Counted from the first letter of the stretch, positions 18,946 to 28,383 are shown. The stretch: DNA of 46,450 nucleotides from Brevundimonas vesicularis NBRC 12165 (GCF_001592205.1 NZ_BCWM01000025.1:1-46450), one strand, 5' to 3'. The notes: generated from the sequence alone by a model not told the origin. Translations and numbers: made by a program.

Positions 18946-20014
18946 AGGCGCGGATCCCGAGTCGAAAACCGAAGAGGCGACCCCGCGAAAGCTTGAGGAC
19001 GCCCGAAAGAAGGGCGATGCGGCCAAGTCGCCCGACGTCGCCCAGGTGCTGTCGCTGGCGGGGGCGGCGGCGGTGATTTTGATGGGGGGAGGCTGGTTCG
19101 CCTCGTCCATCGCCGAACAGATGTTGCCCTTCATCGCCGCCCCGCACGAGATGCTGGGCGTGCTGAACTCGGGCGCGGGCAACCAGATCATGGTGCGCGC
19201 CGTCTGGGCCGTGGCGCCCTTTCTGGGAGCCGTCATGCTGGCGACCATTCTGGGCGGGGTCGGGGGCAATGTCGCCCAATCCGGCCTGATCTTCACGGCC
19301 GAAAAGCTGAAGCCCAAATGGTCGGCGGTCAGTCCGATGCAGGGGTTCAAGCGCATCTTCGGCCCCGACGGCCTGGCGCAGTTCGTCAAGACCTTCCTGA
19401 AGCTGATCGCCGTCTGCGCCGTGTGCTGGATGGTGTTGAAGCCGCACCTGCGCGAATTCGAGAACATGGCCTCGATCAGTCCGCTGGCGATCCTGCCGCT
19501 GGCGCGCGACATGGCCATCTCGCTGTTCGTGGCGTCGATCATCCTGCTGGGCGCCACGGCCGGGGCCGACTTCATCTGGCAGAAGATGCGCTTCGCCAAG
19601 CGGATGCGGATGACCAAGGAAGAGCTGAAGGAAGACTTCAAACAGTCCGAAGGCGACCCGCACATCAAGGCCAAGCTGAAGCAGATCCGCATGCAGCGCA
19701 GCCGCCAGCGGATGATGGCCAATGTGCCCAAGGCCACCGTCATCGTGACCAACCCGACCCACTATTCGGTCGCCCTGCGCTATGAGCCGGATCAGGGCGA
19801 CGGCGCGCCGATCTGTGTGGCCAAGGGCGTCGACGCCCTGGCCCTGCGCATCCGCGAAGTGGCGACCGAGCACGGCGTGCCGATCGTCGAGAACGTGCCG
19901 CTGGCGCGCGCCCTGTACGCCACCGTCGAGGTGGACGAGGTCATTCCGCGCGAACATTTCGACGCCGCCGCCAAGATCATCGGCTTCGTCTTCCAGTCCC
20001 GCAAGCGCCGGTAA
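18938..20014 (+). CDS. flhB: Flagellar export switch protein FlhB
   Basis: A 358-residue protein of the flagellar secretion system that sets substrate specificity. It begins (GTG) VAEGADPESKTEEATPRKLE, the conserved cytoplasmic start, then has four helices and a cytoplasmic autocleaving domain with Asn272-Pro273-Thr274-His275 in VTNPTHYSVALRY; self-cleavage between Asn and Pro is established for the family. The end SRKRR lacks the long Pro-rich tail of some homologues. The GTG start overlaps the fliR end by eight bases. cckA follows 51 bases later in the same direction. Confidence 0.96.
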   Translation: MAEGADPESKTEEATPRKLEDARKKGDAAKSPDVAQVLSLAGAAAVILMGGGWFASSIAEQMLPFIAAPHEMLGVLNSGAGNQIMVRAVWAVAPFLGAVMLATILGGVGGNVAQSGLIFTAEKLKPKWSAVSPMQGFKRIFGPDGLAQFVKTFLKLIAVCAVCWMVLKPHLREFENMASISPLAILPLARDMAISLFVASIILLGATAGADFIWQKMRFAKRMRMTKEELKEDFKQSEGDPHIKAKLKQIRMQRSRQRMMANVPKATVIVTNPTHYSVALRYEPDQGDGAPICVAKGVDALALRIREVATEHGVPIVENVPLARALYATVEVDEVIPREHFDAAAKIIGFVFQSRKRR

Positions 20015-20065
20015 GGCGGCGTCAGGATTTGGGCGTATGATCGCAACACTGATTCGCGAGGCTGT

Positions 20066-22117
20066 ATGACGTCCACCCGCCGCCCTTCGTTCGACCTGTT
20101 GTCCGGCGTGATGGCGTTCGGCGTCGTGGCGGCGATTGCGGCGCTGGCCTATCCGGCGTTTCGCGCCAACCCGACCTCGGCGCCGGGGTTGGTGCTGATT
20201 CTGACCGTGGGCGCGATCGCCCTGATCGGTCTGTTCGGCTTCCGCCGGGCGGCGGACGCCAAGCCGAGCAGCGACGCGGCCATCGAGGTGCTGGACGCCA
20301 TGGCCGAACCGGCGGCGCTGGTGTGGGATTCAGGGCAGATCCTGGCCTTCAACGCCGCCTGGTCCGAGGCCAATGGGGCGACCGGCGCCCTGCCGCGCGG
20401 CAAGTCGGCCCAGGCGCTCTACATGGCCTTCGCCCAGGCGCGCAAAGGCGAGCCGGGCCGCGCCATCGTCATGATCGGACAGCGCGAGGTCGAGGTCGTC
20501 ATCGGCCAGATCGGCGATGGCAAGACGGGCGAGGGCCGGTTCCTGATGCGCGCCGCGCCGGACGCCGTCCTGCCCATCGCCGCCGCACCTGTTCACACGC
20601 CCGCCGCCGCGGCGACCGGCGAGGCGCGGGCCATGGCCGCCGGGGCGCCTTTCGGCTCGGCCGTGATCGGCGGCGACGACTTGTTTTCTGGCCGCGCGGA
20701 AGAGGCCAATCCGGCGCTGGCGGTCCTGACCGGACCGGGGGCGGCGCGCGATGCAGCCTTTGGGCATCTGTTCGATCCGGGCGGAATCGCCGAGGCGCGG
20801 CTGAAGCTGGCGGGCGGATCGTCGGGCCCGATCGAACTGGTCGCGCGGGCCTATCCCGACAAGATGCTGCATCTGTATGTGGCGCCAGAGGGCGACAAGC
20901 GGCGCATCTGGCTGTTCGACGTCTCGGGTCAGAAGTCGATGGAGCTTCAGCTCAACCAGGCGCAGAAGATGCAGGCCGTGGGCCAGCTGGCCGGGGGCGT
21001 CGCGCACGACTTCAACAATCTGCTGACGGCGATCCAGCTCCAGCTTTCGGGTCTGCTGGAACGGCACCCGGTGGGCGATCCTTCGTACGAGGGGCTGAAC
21101 GAGATCCGTCAGACGGCCATTCGCGCGGCCGATCTGGTGCGCAAACTGCTGGCCTTCTCGCGCAAGTCGACGGTGCGGCGCGAGCGGCTGGACCTGGGTG
21201 AACTGGTGGGCGAGTTCGCTATCCTGTTGCGGCGGCTGCTGCGCGAGGACGTGCGGCTGGAGACCGACTACGGACGCGACCTGCCGGTCGTGCTGGCGGA
21301 CAAGTCTCAACTGGAGACGGCGGTGATGAACCTGGCCGTCAACGCGCGCGACGCCATGCGCGGCGTGGTCGAGCCGGGCGCCGGCGTCGTCACCATCGCC
21401 ACGCGCCGCCTGACGGGCGACGAGGCGCGGGCCCTGGGCTGGGTCGATGCGCCGACGGACGAGGTGGCCCTGATCGAGGTGTCGGACACCGGACCCGGCG
21501 TGCCGCCCGAACTGGCGGACAAGATCTTCGAACCCTTCTTCACCACCAAGGCGGTGAACGAGGGCACCGGCATGGGTCTGGCCACCGTCTATGGCATCGT
21601 GCAGCAGGCGGGCGGCCATATCACGGTCAGCAATATCGAGGGGGCTGGAGCCGCCTTCCGCATCTTCCTGCCGGCGGCGGGCGAGGCGGAGCTGGCCGAG
21701 GTTCAGCCGGTCGAGGTCAAGGCCAAGGCGCCGCGCGACCTGTCGGGCGCCGGCCGCATCCTGTTCGTCGAAGACGAGGACGCCGTGCGCGGTATCGCCG
21801 CCCGGCTGCTGCGTCAGCGCGGCTATGAGGTCATCGAGGCCGCCGACGGCGAGGAGGCCCTGTTGCTGGCCGAGGAACACGCCGGCCAGATCGACATGAT
21901 GATCTCGGACGTCATCATGCCGGGACTGGATGGGCCGTCCTTGCTGAAGAAGGCGCGCAAATATCTGGGCGACGCGCCGGTCATGTTCATTTCTGGCTAT
22001 GCCGAGAGCGACTTCTCGGACCTGCTGCAGGACGAGACGGGCGTGTCCTTCCTGCCCAAGCCGCTGGACATCAAGACGCTGGCGGAGCGGGTGAAGCAGG
22101 AACTGCACGCGGGCTGA
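20066..22117 (+). CDS. cckA: Cell-cycle hybrid histidine kinase CckA
   Basis: Master kinase/phosphatase at the top of the CckA-ChpT-CtrA/CpdR relay. The 683-residue protein has two N-terminal helices (about 10-60), PAS-like regions (about 70-290), a dimerisation/HisKA domain with His314 in [15 protein letters not shown], an HATPase domain ([32 protein letters not shown]), and a C-terminal receiver with Asp615 in [13 protein letters not shown] and Lys665 in FLPKPLD. The spacing of His and Asp matches C. crescentus CckA (His322, Asp623). As in Caulobacter it follows flhB directly. Unlike there, chpT lies less than 2 kb away, on the other strand. Confidence 0.95.
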   Translation: MTSTRRPSFDLLSGVMAFGVVAAIAALAYPAFRANPTSAPGLVLILTVGAIALIGLFGFRRAADAKPSSDAAIEVLDAMAEPAALVWDSGQILAFNAAWSEANGATGALPRGKSAQALYMAFAQARKGEPGRAIVMIGQREVEVVIGQIGDGKTGEGRFLMRAAPDAVLPIAAAPVHTPAAAATGEARAMAAGAPFGSAVIGGDDLFSGRAEEANPALAVLTGPGAARDAAFGHLFDPGGIAEARLKLAGGSSGPIELVARAYPDKMLHLYVAPEGDKRRIWLFDVSGQKSMELQLNQAQKMQAVGQLAGGVAHDFNNLLTAIQLQLSGLLERHPVGDPSYEGLNEIRQTAIRAADLVRKLLAFSRKSTVRRERLDLGELVGEFAILLRRLLREDVRLETDYGRDLPVVLADKSQLETAVMNLAVNARDAMRGVVEPGAGVVTIATRRLTGDEARALGWVDAPTDEVALIEVSDTGPGVPPELADKIFEPFFTTKAVNEGTGMGLATVYGIVQQAGGHITVSNIEGAGAAFRIFLPAAGEAELAEVQPVEVKAKAPRDLSGAGRILFVEDEDAVRGIAARLLRQRGYEVIEAADGEEALLLAEEHAGQIDMMISDVIMPGLDGPSLLKKARKYLGDAPVMFISGYAESDFSDLLQDETGVSFLPKPLDIKTLAERVKQELHAG

Positions 22118-22120
22118 TCG

Positions 22121-22137
22121 CCCGCATGAAAGGCGGG
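22121..22137. terminator. Short hairpin between convergent cckA and cheR
   Basis: CCCGC (22121-22125), a seven-base loop and GCGGG (22133-22137) fill the 21-base gap between the two stop codons. There is no T-run, so it is at best a weak terminator for either gene. Confidence 0.3.
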
Positions 22138-22138
22138 T

Positions 22139-22954
22139 TCAGGCGGCGCGGCGAAGCGCGGACGGCGCCTTTACATACAGGCCCCGGCGGCCGTTCACGG
22201 CGCGGAAGGCGACCGTCTCGCCTTCCAGACTTTCGTCCACGCCCAGAAGCAGGCAGCCGTCATCGACCAGGCGGCGCTCCAGTCCGTCGAGAAGACGCGC
22301 CCGGCGCGACGGCTCCATATCGGTCATGACATTGCGGCAGAAGATGACGTCGAAACGGGCGTCATCGGTCGGTTCGTCCAGCAGGTTGGCGCGACCGAAA
22401 CGCACGGCGTCGGCCAGTTCGGCCTTGACGATCCACTGGTCTTCTCGCGGCTCGAACCAGCGCAGCATGGTCTTGGCCGTAAGCCCGCGCTGAATCTCGA
22501 AGCCGGTATAGAGGCCCGAGCGCGCCTTCTCGATCGCGCGCTGCGACAGGTCGGTGGCGACCAGATCCACATCGACGCCGATCTCCCTGGCCGTCATGGC
22601 GATGGACCAGGCCTCCTGGCCGGTCGAGCAGCCGGCCGACCAGATCTTGATCCGCCCGTCGGGCCGCGCCTTGGACAGGGCCGGCAGCAGTTCGGTTTCG
22701 AGAATGCGGAAAGGGGTGCGGTCGCGACGGAACCAGGTCTCGGCGTTCAGCAGGGCCTCGATCACCGACCAGGCCAGCGAGGCGACCGGATTGGCCCACA
22801 GGTTCGTCAGCAGAGCCTCGACATTGGCGTAGCCCTCACGCCGCGCGATCGGACCCAGCCGGTGTTCGGCCAGGTGGATGCGATCCCGCGACAGCCGATA
22901 GCCGGCGCGGGTGGCGAGAAGGGACTGCAGCTTGTCGAAGTCCTCAGGCGTCAT
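22139..22954 (-). CDS. cheR: CheR-type protein-glutamate methyltransferase
   Basis: A 271-residue chemotaxis methyltransferase that would methylate glutamates of chemoreceptors using S-adenosylmethionine. It has the N-terminal helical CheR domain (about 1-70), then the Rossmann-type domain with IKIWSAGCSTGQEAWSIAMT as the cofactor loop, DLVATDLSQRAIEKARSGLY, and DVIFCRNVMTDM. The ATG overlaps the stop codon of the CheY-like gene by four bases. In Caulobacter a cheR paralogue and a cheY-like gene also adjoin chpT, so this is a conserved three-gene unit rather than the main che operon, and no receptor gene is present here. Confidence 0.93.
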   Translation of the reverse strand: MTPEDFDKLQSLLATRAGYRLSRDRIHLAEHRLGPIARREGYANVEALLTNLWANPVASLAWSVIEALLNAETWFRRDRTPFRILETELLPALSKARPDGRIKIWSAGCSTGQEAWSIAMTAREIGVDVDLVATDLSQRAIEKARSGLYTGFEIQRGLTAKTMLRWFEPREDQWIVKAELADAVRFGRANLLDEPTDDARFDVIFCRNVMTDMEPSRRARLLDGLERRLVDDGCLLLGVDESLEGETVAFRAVNGRRGLYVKAPSALRRAA

Positions 22955-23328
22955 GCGGCGATCGCTCCGACCTCCGTCAGCTTGGACTGCAGGATTTCGC
23001 CGTCGAACGGCTTCATCACATAGTCGTCGGCGCCGGCGGCCAGGGCTTCGGCGATCCGCTCGGGGCGGGTCTCGATCGTGCAGAACAGCACCTTGGGTTG
23101 CTTGCCGCCCGGCATGGCGCGCAAGCGACGCAGGAAGGTGATGCCGTCCATCACGGGCATGTTCCAGTCCACCAGCAGGACGTCAGGCATGGCGCCGGTG
23201 CAATAGGCCAGGGCCTCGGAACCGTCCGCCGCCTCATCGACCTCATAGCCCAGGCCCTCGACGATGCGACGCGCAACCTTGCGGATGATGCGGCTGTCGT
23301 CGACGATCAGGCAGGTTCGGAAGTCCAA
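22951..23328 (-). CDS. Single-domain CheY-like response regulator
   Basis: A 125-residue stand-alone receiver. Acidic pocket DD at 10-11 in LIVDDSRIIRKVARRI, phospho-acceptor Asp54 in LLVDWNMPVMDG, Thr/Lys switch residues FCTIE and Lys106 in DYVMKPFDG. It has no output domain, so it must act by protein contact. The start appears to be TTG, with GAGGGA about eight bases before; no ATG precedes the conserved first strand. It is translationally coupled to cheR. Being next to chpT, it could be part of motility or cell-cycle control, but its kinase is not shown by the sequence. Confidence 0.93.
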   Translation of the reverse strand: MDFRTCLIVDDSRIIRKVARRIVEGLGYEVDEAADGSEALAYCTGAMPDVLLVDWNMPVMDGITFLRRLRAMPGGKQPKVLFCTIETRPERIAEALAAGADDYVMKPFDGEILQSKLTEVGAIAA

Positions 23329-23419
23329 GGTCGATCCCTCAATGACACGACGGCTTTCGCCCGTGGCGCATGGACTGTTTTTATCTCAAACGCCAGTTAA
23401 TGAGTCGTTTGGAAACGCC

Positions 23420-24091
23420 TCAGGCGGGCATTCGCGCGACCAGTGCGACCTTTCCGTCTTCAACCTTGACGCGTAGAGCGCCGCCGGCCTCGTTCACGGT
23501 CAGCCACAGCCAGTAGGGCTGGATCCACTGGCCGGCCAGGCCCTCGACCAGGCGTTCGCCGGCCAGACCCGTGACGGCCTCGGGCTTCAGCCGGGCGCGG
23601 GCGCCCTCGGCGAAGCCTTCCAGATAGAGCAGGCCGTCTTCCACCCGCGACTGAATGGTGGCGACGCCGCCCATCGGCAGGGCGCCGACGGTCAGATAGG
23701 CGAGATTGGTCAGGGCGCGGGCCTGGGGCTTGGTAAACTCGCCGTCGGCGATGCGCCAGTCCAGCGAGGCGCGCGCCCCCTGGACCATGCCGGACACCAG
23801 GCCTTCGATCTCGCGGGCGGTGAACTTCTCGCTGGTGGTGGCGGCGCCGAAGGCGACGCGGGCGAAGTGAACCAGGGCGACCATCTTCCTGGCGCTCTGC
23901 TCGATCAGGGCCAGGGCGTCGTCGCGCATATCCTGAGCCGTCGGGTCCTGCATCAGGTCCAGACCCGAGACGATGGCGCCCGACGGGCTGATGAAGTCAT
24001 GGCACAGCTTGGCCGCGATATAGGTCGCCAGCTCCGTCCCATCGACCGGAAGGTCCAGCGGAGCGGCGTCTGTGTCGTGGGGGGAGGTCAT
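23420..24091 (-). CDS. chpT: Histidine phosphotransferase ChpT
   Basis: Passes phosphate from the CckA receiver to CtrA and CpdR. The 223-residue length matches C. crescentus ChpT (225). It has the DHp-like helical hairpin with His31 in YIAAKLCHDFISPSGAIVSG, and a degenerate ATPase-like C-terminal domain lacking nucleotide-binding boxes, both typical of ChpT. The frame stays open far upstream (to 24787), but that portion is antisense to cysQ; the ATG at 24091 starts the family-length protein. It lies upstream of the CheY-like and cheR genes, 91 bases away, and on the strand opposite cckA. Confidence 0.94.
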   Translation of the reverse strand: MTSPHDTDAAPLDLPVDGTELATYIAAKLCHDFISPSGAIVSGLDLMQDPTAQDMRDDALALIEQSARKMVALVHFARVAFGAATTSEKFTAREIEGLVSGMVQGARASLDWRIADGEFTKPQARALTNLAYLTVGALPMGGVATIQSRVEDGLLYLEGFAEGARARLKPEAVTGLAGERLVEGLAGQWIQPYWLWLTVNEAGGALRVKVEDGKVALVARMPA

Positions 24092-24187
24092 GATGTCTGG
24101 CGCGCTCAGGTCACAGTTCGTGTCGCGCGCGAAGTTGGAGTGATTTGCCGGTTCATGGAACCGCCCGGATGGTCTATCGACCCGCCA

Positions 24188-25015
24188 ATGACGACCTCTT
24201 CCACACCTGCTCTTGAGCGCGATCTGACGTCCGGCGCGCTGTCCCTGGCCATCGCCGAGATCGCAGAGGAGGCCGCGCGGCTGATCCTGCCCTATTGGCG
24301 CGCAGGCACGGCGGTCGAGACCAAGTCCGACGACAGCCCGGTGACCCAGGCCGACCGGGCGGCCGAGGCCCTGATCCTGGAACGGCTGGCGGCCCTGTAT
24401 CCGGGCGTGCAGACGGTGGCGGAGGAGGCCGTGTCGGCCGATGGCGCGCCTGAAACCGCCGAGGACTGGTTCTGGCTGATCGATCCGCTGGACGGCACGC
24501 GCGGCTTCGTGCGCGGCGGCGAGGCCTTCACCGTCAATATCGCCCTGATCCATGACGGCTATTCGGTCGCGGGCGTGGTGACGGCGCCGGCGACGGCGAC
24601 GACCTGGCGCACCGACAAGCCCGAGGGCGGCGCCTTCCGGCGTCAGTTCGGCGCCCTTCAGGCCGGCGAGGCGCATTCGGGCGAGGACTGGCGTCCGATC
24701 CGGGTTCGTGATCGGCCGCAGGAAGGCATGGCCCTGCTGAGCCACAGCGTCACCGACGAAGAGGCGACGCGTCTGGCCGCCCGTCACGGCTGCTCGCGCT
24801 GGCAGGGGACGGATTCGTCGCTGAAGTTCTGCCTGATCGCCGAGGGGCGGTTCGACGCCTATCCGCGCACCGGTCCGACCTCGGAATGGGACACCGCAGC
24901 GGGCCAGGCGGTGCTGGAAGCCGCCGGCGGGCGGGTTCTGGCCGATGACGGGCAGCGGATGGCCTATGGAAAGACGCGGTTCCTGAACGGCGCCTTCGTC
25001 GCCATGGGCGGCTGA
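24188..25015 (+). CDS. cysQ: 3'(2'),5'-bisphosphate nucleotidase CysQ
   Basis: Hydrolyses 3'-phosphoadenosine 5'-phosphate, a by-product of sulfate assimilation. The 275-residue inositol-monophosphatase-fold protein carries the metal-site motifs VAEEAVSADG, WLIDPLDGTRGFVRGG and SEWDTAAGQAVLEAAGG. The last motif and the FVRGG variant fit CysQ better than SuhB, although related phosphatases such as HisN cannot be excluded. An in-frame ATG 11 codons upstream is an alternative start. It diverges from chpT. cysD and cysNC of the same pathway are 8-10 kb to the right, supporting the assignment. Confidence 0.85.
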   Translation: MTTSSTPALERDLTSGALSLAIAEIAEEAARLILPYWRAGTAVETKSDDSPVTQADRAAEALILERLAALYPGVQTVAEEAVSADGAPETAEDWFWLIDPLDGTRGFVRGGEAFTVNIALIHDGYSVAGVVTAPATATTWRTDKPEGGAFRRQFGALQAGEAHSGEDWRPIRVRDRPQEGMALLSHSVTDEEATRLAARHGCSRWQGTDSSLKFCLIAEGRFDAYPRTGPTSEWDTAAGQAVLEAAGGRVLADDGQRMAYGKTRFLNGAFVAMGG

Positions 25016-25018
25016 GGT

Positions 25019-26233
25019 CTAGGCCCTCAGAAGCGCCTCGGCGCGATCGGCAAGGGCGTCGACGCCCATTTCCTGGGCCGTCATCGCCGCCTCGCCCAGG
25101 ATCAGGCCCAGATCGGTCGGGACGCCGCCGCCCAGCCGATGCCGCGCCAGCATGATCTCGGCCATACCGATCTGATCGGCGGCCCAGTCGAGCGGCGTCG
25201 CCGTCGCCATGCGCGCGCGAAGGCGGGTTTCCAGCGTCATCAGGGCGGTCAGGTTCTTGACCGCCTCGGCCAGGGCCACCTCACGCGTGATGCGCCGTTC
25301 GCGCGCCAGGGCGCCGATGATCAGTTCGCCGCCCTGCGTCAGGGTTTCCGCCTGGGTCAACAGCATCAGCGGCTGGGCGTCGTCGCCGACGCGCAGCACC
25401 TGGATCGCGGCCCAATCCAGCGGGCTGTGATCCGGGGTGAACTGATCGGCGGCGGCGTCGAACATGATCCGCCCCTGGTTGCGGGCCTCGTCATGCCCCG
25501 CGATGGCGGCCAGGGCCGACAGGCCAGCGCCGCACAGAGCGAGGGCCCGGGCGCGGGTCAGGGGGCGATGGTCGGGAGATGCGGCCTCGACCAGGGCGCC
25601 CAGGTCGCGGCCGGCCTGATCCAGAAGATGCACGTCGCGCTGCACCACGCCCATTTCCAGCGAAAGGGCGGCGCGATCCATACGCAGATCCATGTCCTCG
25701 GCGTCGTCTCTGCGCACCGCCTCATCCATCAAGACAGCCGCCTGATGAAGGCGGGCGATGTCGCCGCTCAGCCGGGCCGTGCGGACCGTCAGCCGGGCGT
25801 GAAGCGCGGCCATGCCGACCGCGATGCGTCGGCTGCGCGGCTGCCCGACCACCGCAAGGGTTGTGGCTGCGCGGTCCAGACGGGCGGGATCGCCGCACAG
25901 ATCAAAGCGCAGCATCAGCACCGCCGCCTTGGCCAGGGCGGCCCGCGCGATCTGATCCTCGCCCACGGCTGAACGCACCAGGCTGTCGGCGCAGCGTTCG
26001 GCCCGGTCCAGACTGTCGGCGGCGCCGGTGCGCCGGGCGTGTTCGCGCCACAGGGCGCAGGCGCGGTTCTCGGTCTCGAAGGGACGAGCGCAGGAGACGC
26101 GTCCGGCGTCCGTGGCCTCGCGTCGCGCCTCGGCGCGCAGCAGATCCGCGCCGATCAATTCGACCCAGCCCAGGTCTTCGCTCTCTCGCGCCTGGGCGAA
26201 GAGTTTTCGAAGATCACGGCCGAATTCGAACAT
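25019..26233 (-). CDS. TPR-like helical-repeat protein of unknown function
   Basis: A 404-residue soluble, almost entirely alpha-helical protein with no signal peptide or membrane segment. It contains two spaced copies of a PLDWAAxQ motif (about residues 268 and 352), a phrase recurrent in alphaproteobacterial tetratricopeptide proteins, and many Ala/Arg/Leu-rich helix pairs. The N-terminus MFEFGRDLRKLFAQ is followed by a Cys/Arg-containing segment. I do not recognise a named family; a scaffold or protein-interaction role is inference from TPR-like repeats. It is convergent with cysQ (three-base gap) and has an inverted repeat just upstream of the start. Confidence 0.78.
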   Translation of the reverse strand: MFEFGRDLRKLFAQARESEDLGWVELIGADLLRAEARREATDAGRVSCARPFETENRACALWREHARRTGAADSLDRAERCADSLVRSAVGEDQIARAALAKAAVLMLRFDLCGDPARLDRAATTLAVVGQPRSRRIAVGMAALHARLTVRTARLSGDIARLHQAAVLMDEAVRRDDAEDMDLRMDRAALSLEMGVVQRDVHLLDQAGRDLGALVEAASPDHRPLTRARALALCGAGLSALAAIAGHDEARNQGRIMFDAAADQFTPDHSPLDWAAIQVLRVGDDAQPLMLLTQAETLTQGGELIIGALARERRITREVALAEAVKNLTALMTLETRLRARMATATPLDWAADQIGMAEIMLARHRLGGGVPTDLGLILGEAAMTAQEMGVDALADRAEALLRA

Positions 26234-26259
26234 GCTGGACCTCGGTTATCCCGCTTCGG

Positions 26260-26274
26260 GACGCAGACTGCGTC
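26260..26274. promoter_or_regulatory. Perfect 7-bp inverted repeat upstream of the TPR-like gene
   Basis: GACGCAG, one base, CTGCGTC, 27 bases before the start codon; next to it CCCG-CTT-CGGG (26250-26260) forms a second small hairpin on the start side. Either an operator or a leader structure; no known regulator consensus is matched. Confidence 0.45.
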
Positions 26275-26339
26275 ACCTGCGGCGTCCAATGCAAACGCAG
26301 CGCCGGGAATGCGGTTCGGCTTGGCCTTAAGCCGGCGAC

Positions 26340-26684
26340 CTAGTCGAGTTTCGGCGTCTTCTGCTGGCAGCGTTGCAGGTTGGCGCGCGCCTCGGGCGCA
26401 TCGGCGTTGAGCTGACGCACCGCGGCGATGCGCGCGCGGGTCTGATCGGCCTCTGCGGCCGGCGCCGCCTTGCCCGCCGCCGTCGCGGCCTGCATGGCCG
26501 CCAGGGACCAGTAGAGCGCGGCGTCATACAGCCGCCGCCCCTGGGCGCTCTCGCCGCCTTCAAGCTCCGACGCGGCCTGGGTCAGGCCCGCACAACGCAC
26601 CGCCTCCTCATACGAAACCAGCCCCACGGAAGGGGCGGCCTGCAGCATTAAGACGGTGCTGGCGAGGGCGAGAAGCATCAACAT
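26340..26684 (-). CDS. Small membrane-anchored or exported protein of unknown function
   Basis: 114 residues from the chosen ATG: a hydrophobic N-terminal segment (about 1-20), then a helical Ala/Gln/Arg-rich body (SYEEAVRCAGLTQAASELEG) ending in a Cys-containing tail. No family is recognised. The frame remains open to 26795, giving a longer form with a very basic cytoplasmic N-terminus, but that would overlap the end of prfC by 56 bases; the shorter start avoids this. It lies just downstream of prfC on the same strand and may be co-transcribed. Confidence 0.55.
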   Translation of the reverse strand: MLMLLALASTVLMLQAAPSVGLVSYEEAVRCAGLTQAASELEGGESAQGRRLYDAALYWSLAAMQAATAAGKAAPAAEADQTRARIAAVRQLNADAPEARANLQRCQQKTPKLD

Positions 26685-26739
26685 GACCTGAGAATGGCTC
26701 AGCCGCGTGACCAAAGGAAGTCGTTTGCGGCGCCCGGTC

Positions 26740-28383
26740 TTAGCCGCGCTCCTTCGTCTTGGTGAAGGCGATCTTGGGGAAGCGTTCGCCGACATAGCCG
26801 GTCTCCCAGCTCGACTTGGCCAGGAAGACCGGGGCCTGGTCGATGTCGCGAGCCATCTGGGGGCGGTATTTCCCGCTGAAGTCCTCGACGTCCGCGTCGG
26901 AGCCCTCCGCGCCTGGAGCGATCCAGCGCGCCTCGGCGTAGGGGGAGGGTTCGAAGACGACGTCCAGGCCGTACTCCTCGCCCAGACGGTCGGCCATGAC
27001 CTCGAACTGCAGCTGGCCCACGGCGCCGACGATGAAGTCCGAGCCGATTTCGGGGCGGAACAGCTGGGTCACGCCTTCCTCGGCCAGACCTTCCAGCGCC
27101 TTCTTCAGGTGTTTGGCCTTCAGCGGATCCTTCACGCGAACCCGTTGCAGGATTTCGGGGGCGAAGTTCGGCAGGCCGGCGAAACGGACCACGCCGCTCT
27201 CCGACAGGCTGTCGCCGACGCGCAGCACGCCGTGGTTCGGGATGCCGATCACGTCGCCGGCGAATGCGTCGTCCGCCAGTTCGCGGTCCGAGGCGAAGAA
27301 CATGATCGGCGCATTGACCGACAGGGACTTGCCGGTGTTCTGCACCTTCAGCTTCATGCCGCGCTTGAAGGCGCCCGACGCCATACGGAACATGGCGATC
27401 CGGTCGCGGTGATTGGGGTCCATATTCGCCTGGACCTTGAACACGAAGCCGGTGACCTCGTTAGATCCCGGTTCGACCTCAGTCTCGACAGGGGCGGGGG
27501 CGTTGCGGGTCTCGGGTGGGGATTCCTTTTTGGCCTTCATGACCTTGGGCGCCGGGGCCCAGTCGCCGATGGCCTTCAGCAGTTCGTCGATGCCGAAGTG
27601 ACGAAGCGCCGATCCCCACAGCACCGGCGTCATGTGACCTTCCAGGAAGGCCTGGCGATCAAAGGCCGGATAGCCGCCCTCGACCAGTTCGACGGCCTCG
27701 GCGAGATTGTCCTGCTCGCCCGCCTCGAAATACTGGGCCGCCTGGTCCAGCGGCAGGGCGGGGGGGTGTTCGGGATCCTCCGCCGAACCGGCGGCCTTGC
27801 GGGTATAGGGCTGGAACCGGCCGGTCCCGACCTCGACCATGCCGCGCAGGCGATTGCCGCTCTCGGCCGGCCACCAGATCGGGGCGGGGTCCAGCTGAAG
27901 GCGTGACGCGATGTCGTCCAGCAGGGCCATCGGGTCTTGGGCCTCGCGGTCCAGCTTGTTGATGAAGGTGATGATCGGGATGTCGCGCAGGCGGCAGACC
28001 TCGAACAGCTTCAGCGTCTGCGGCTCGATCCCCTTGGCGGCGTCCAGCACCATGATGGCGCAGTCGGCGGCGGTCAGGGTGCGATAGGTGTCTTCGGAGA
28101 AGTCCTCGTGCCCAGGCGTATCGAGCAGGTTGAACATCTTGCCGTCGTGCTCGAACGTCATGACCGAGGCCGAGACCGAGATGCCCCGCTCCTTCTCGAT
28201 CTTCATCCAGTCCGAACGCGTGCGGCGGTTCTCGCCGCGCGCCCGCACGGCGCCGGCCGCACGAATGGCGCCGCCGGCCAAGAGGATGTGCTCGGTCAGG
28301 GTCGTCTTGCCCGCATCCGGGTGGGCGATGATGGCGAAGGTCCGGCGGCGCGCCGCTTCTTCAGGCAGGGTCAAGGAAGACAT
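26740..28383 (-). CDS. prfC: Peptide chain release factor 3
   Basis: A 547-residue translational GTPase that removes RF1/RF2 from the ribosome after peptide release. GTPase motifs: AHPDAGKTT (about 20-28), the switch segment ERGISVSASVMTFEH, DTPGHEDFSEDTYRTL, and FINKLDREAQDP. The downstream beta-barrel and RF3-specific domain III are complete (ends FTKTKERG). A Ser/Lys/Pro-rich patch near residue 290 (KESPPETRNAPAPVETE) looks like a flexible insertion. Single gene, preceded by a short intergenic region and divergent from the small membrane protein gene at 28559. Confidence 0.96.
   Translation of the reverse strand: MSSLTLPEEAARRRTFAIIAHPDAGKTTLTEHILLAGGAIRAAGAVRARGENRRTRSDWMKIEKERGISVSASVMTFEHDGKMFNLLDTPGHEDFSEDTYRTLTAADCAIMVLDAAKGIEPQTLKLFEVCRLRDIPIITFINKLDREAQDPMALLDDIASRLQLDPAPIWWPAESGNRLRGMVEVGTGRFQPYTRKAAGSAEDPEHPPALPLDQAAQYFEAGEQDNLAEAVELVEGGYPAFDRQAFLEGHMTPVLWGSALRHFGIDELLKAIGDWAPAPKVMKAKKESPPETRNAPAPVETEVEPGSNEVTGFVFKVQANMDPNHRDRIAMFRMASGAFKRGMKLKVQNTGKSLSVNAPIMFFASDRELADDAFAGDVIGIPNHGVLRVGDSLSESGVVRFAGLPNFAPEILQRVRVKDPLKAKHLKKALEGLAEEGVTQLFRPEIGSDFIVGAVGQLQFEVMADRLGEEYGLDVVFEPSPYAEARWIAPGAEGSDADVEDFSGKYRPQMARDIDQAPVFLAKSSWETGYVGERFPKIAFTKTKERG

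Noticed and set aside
24092..24787. An N-terminal extension of the chpT frame by about 230 codons
   Set aside because: The extension is antisense to cysQ, is Arg/Gly/His-rich without a fold, and the protein from 24091 has the length of known ChpT.
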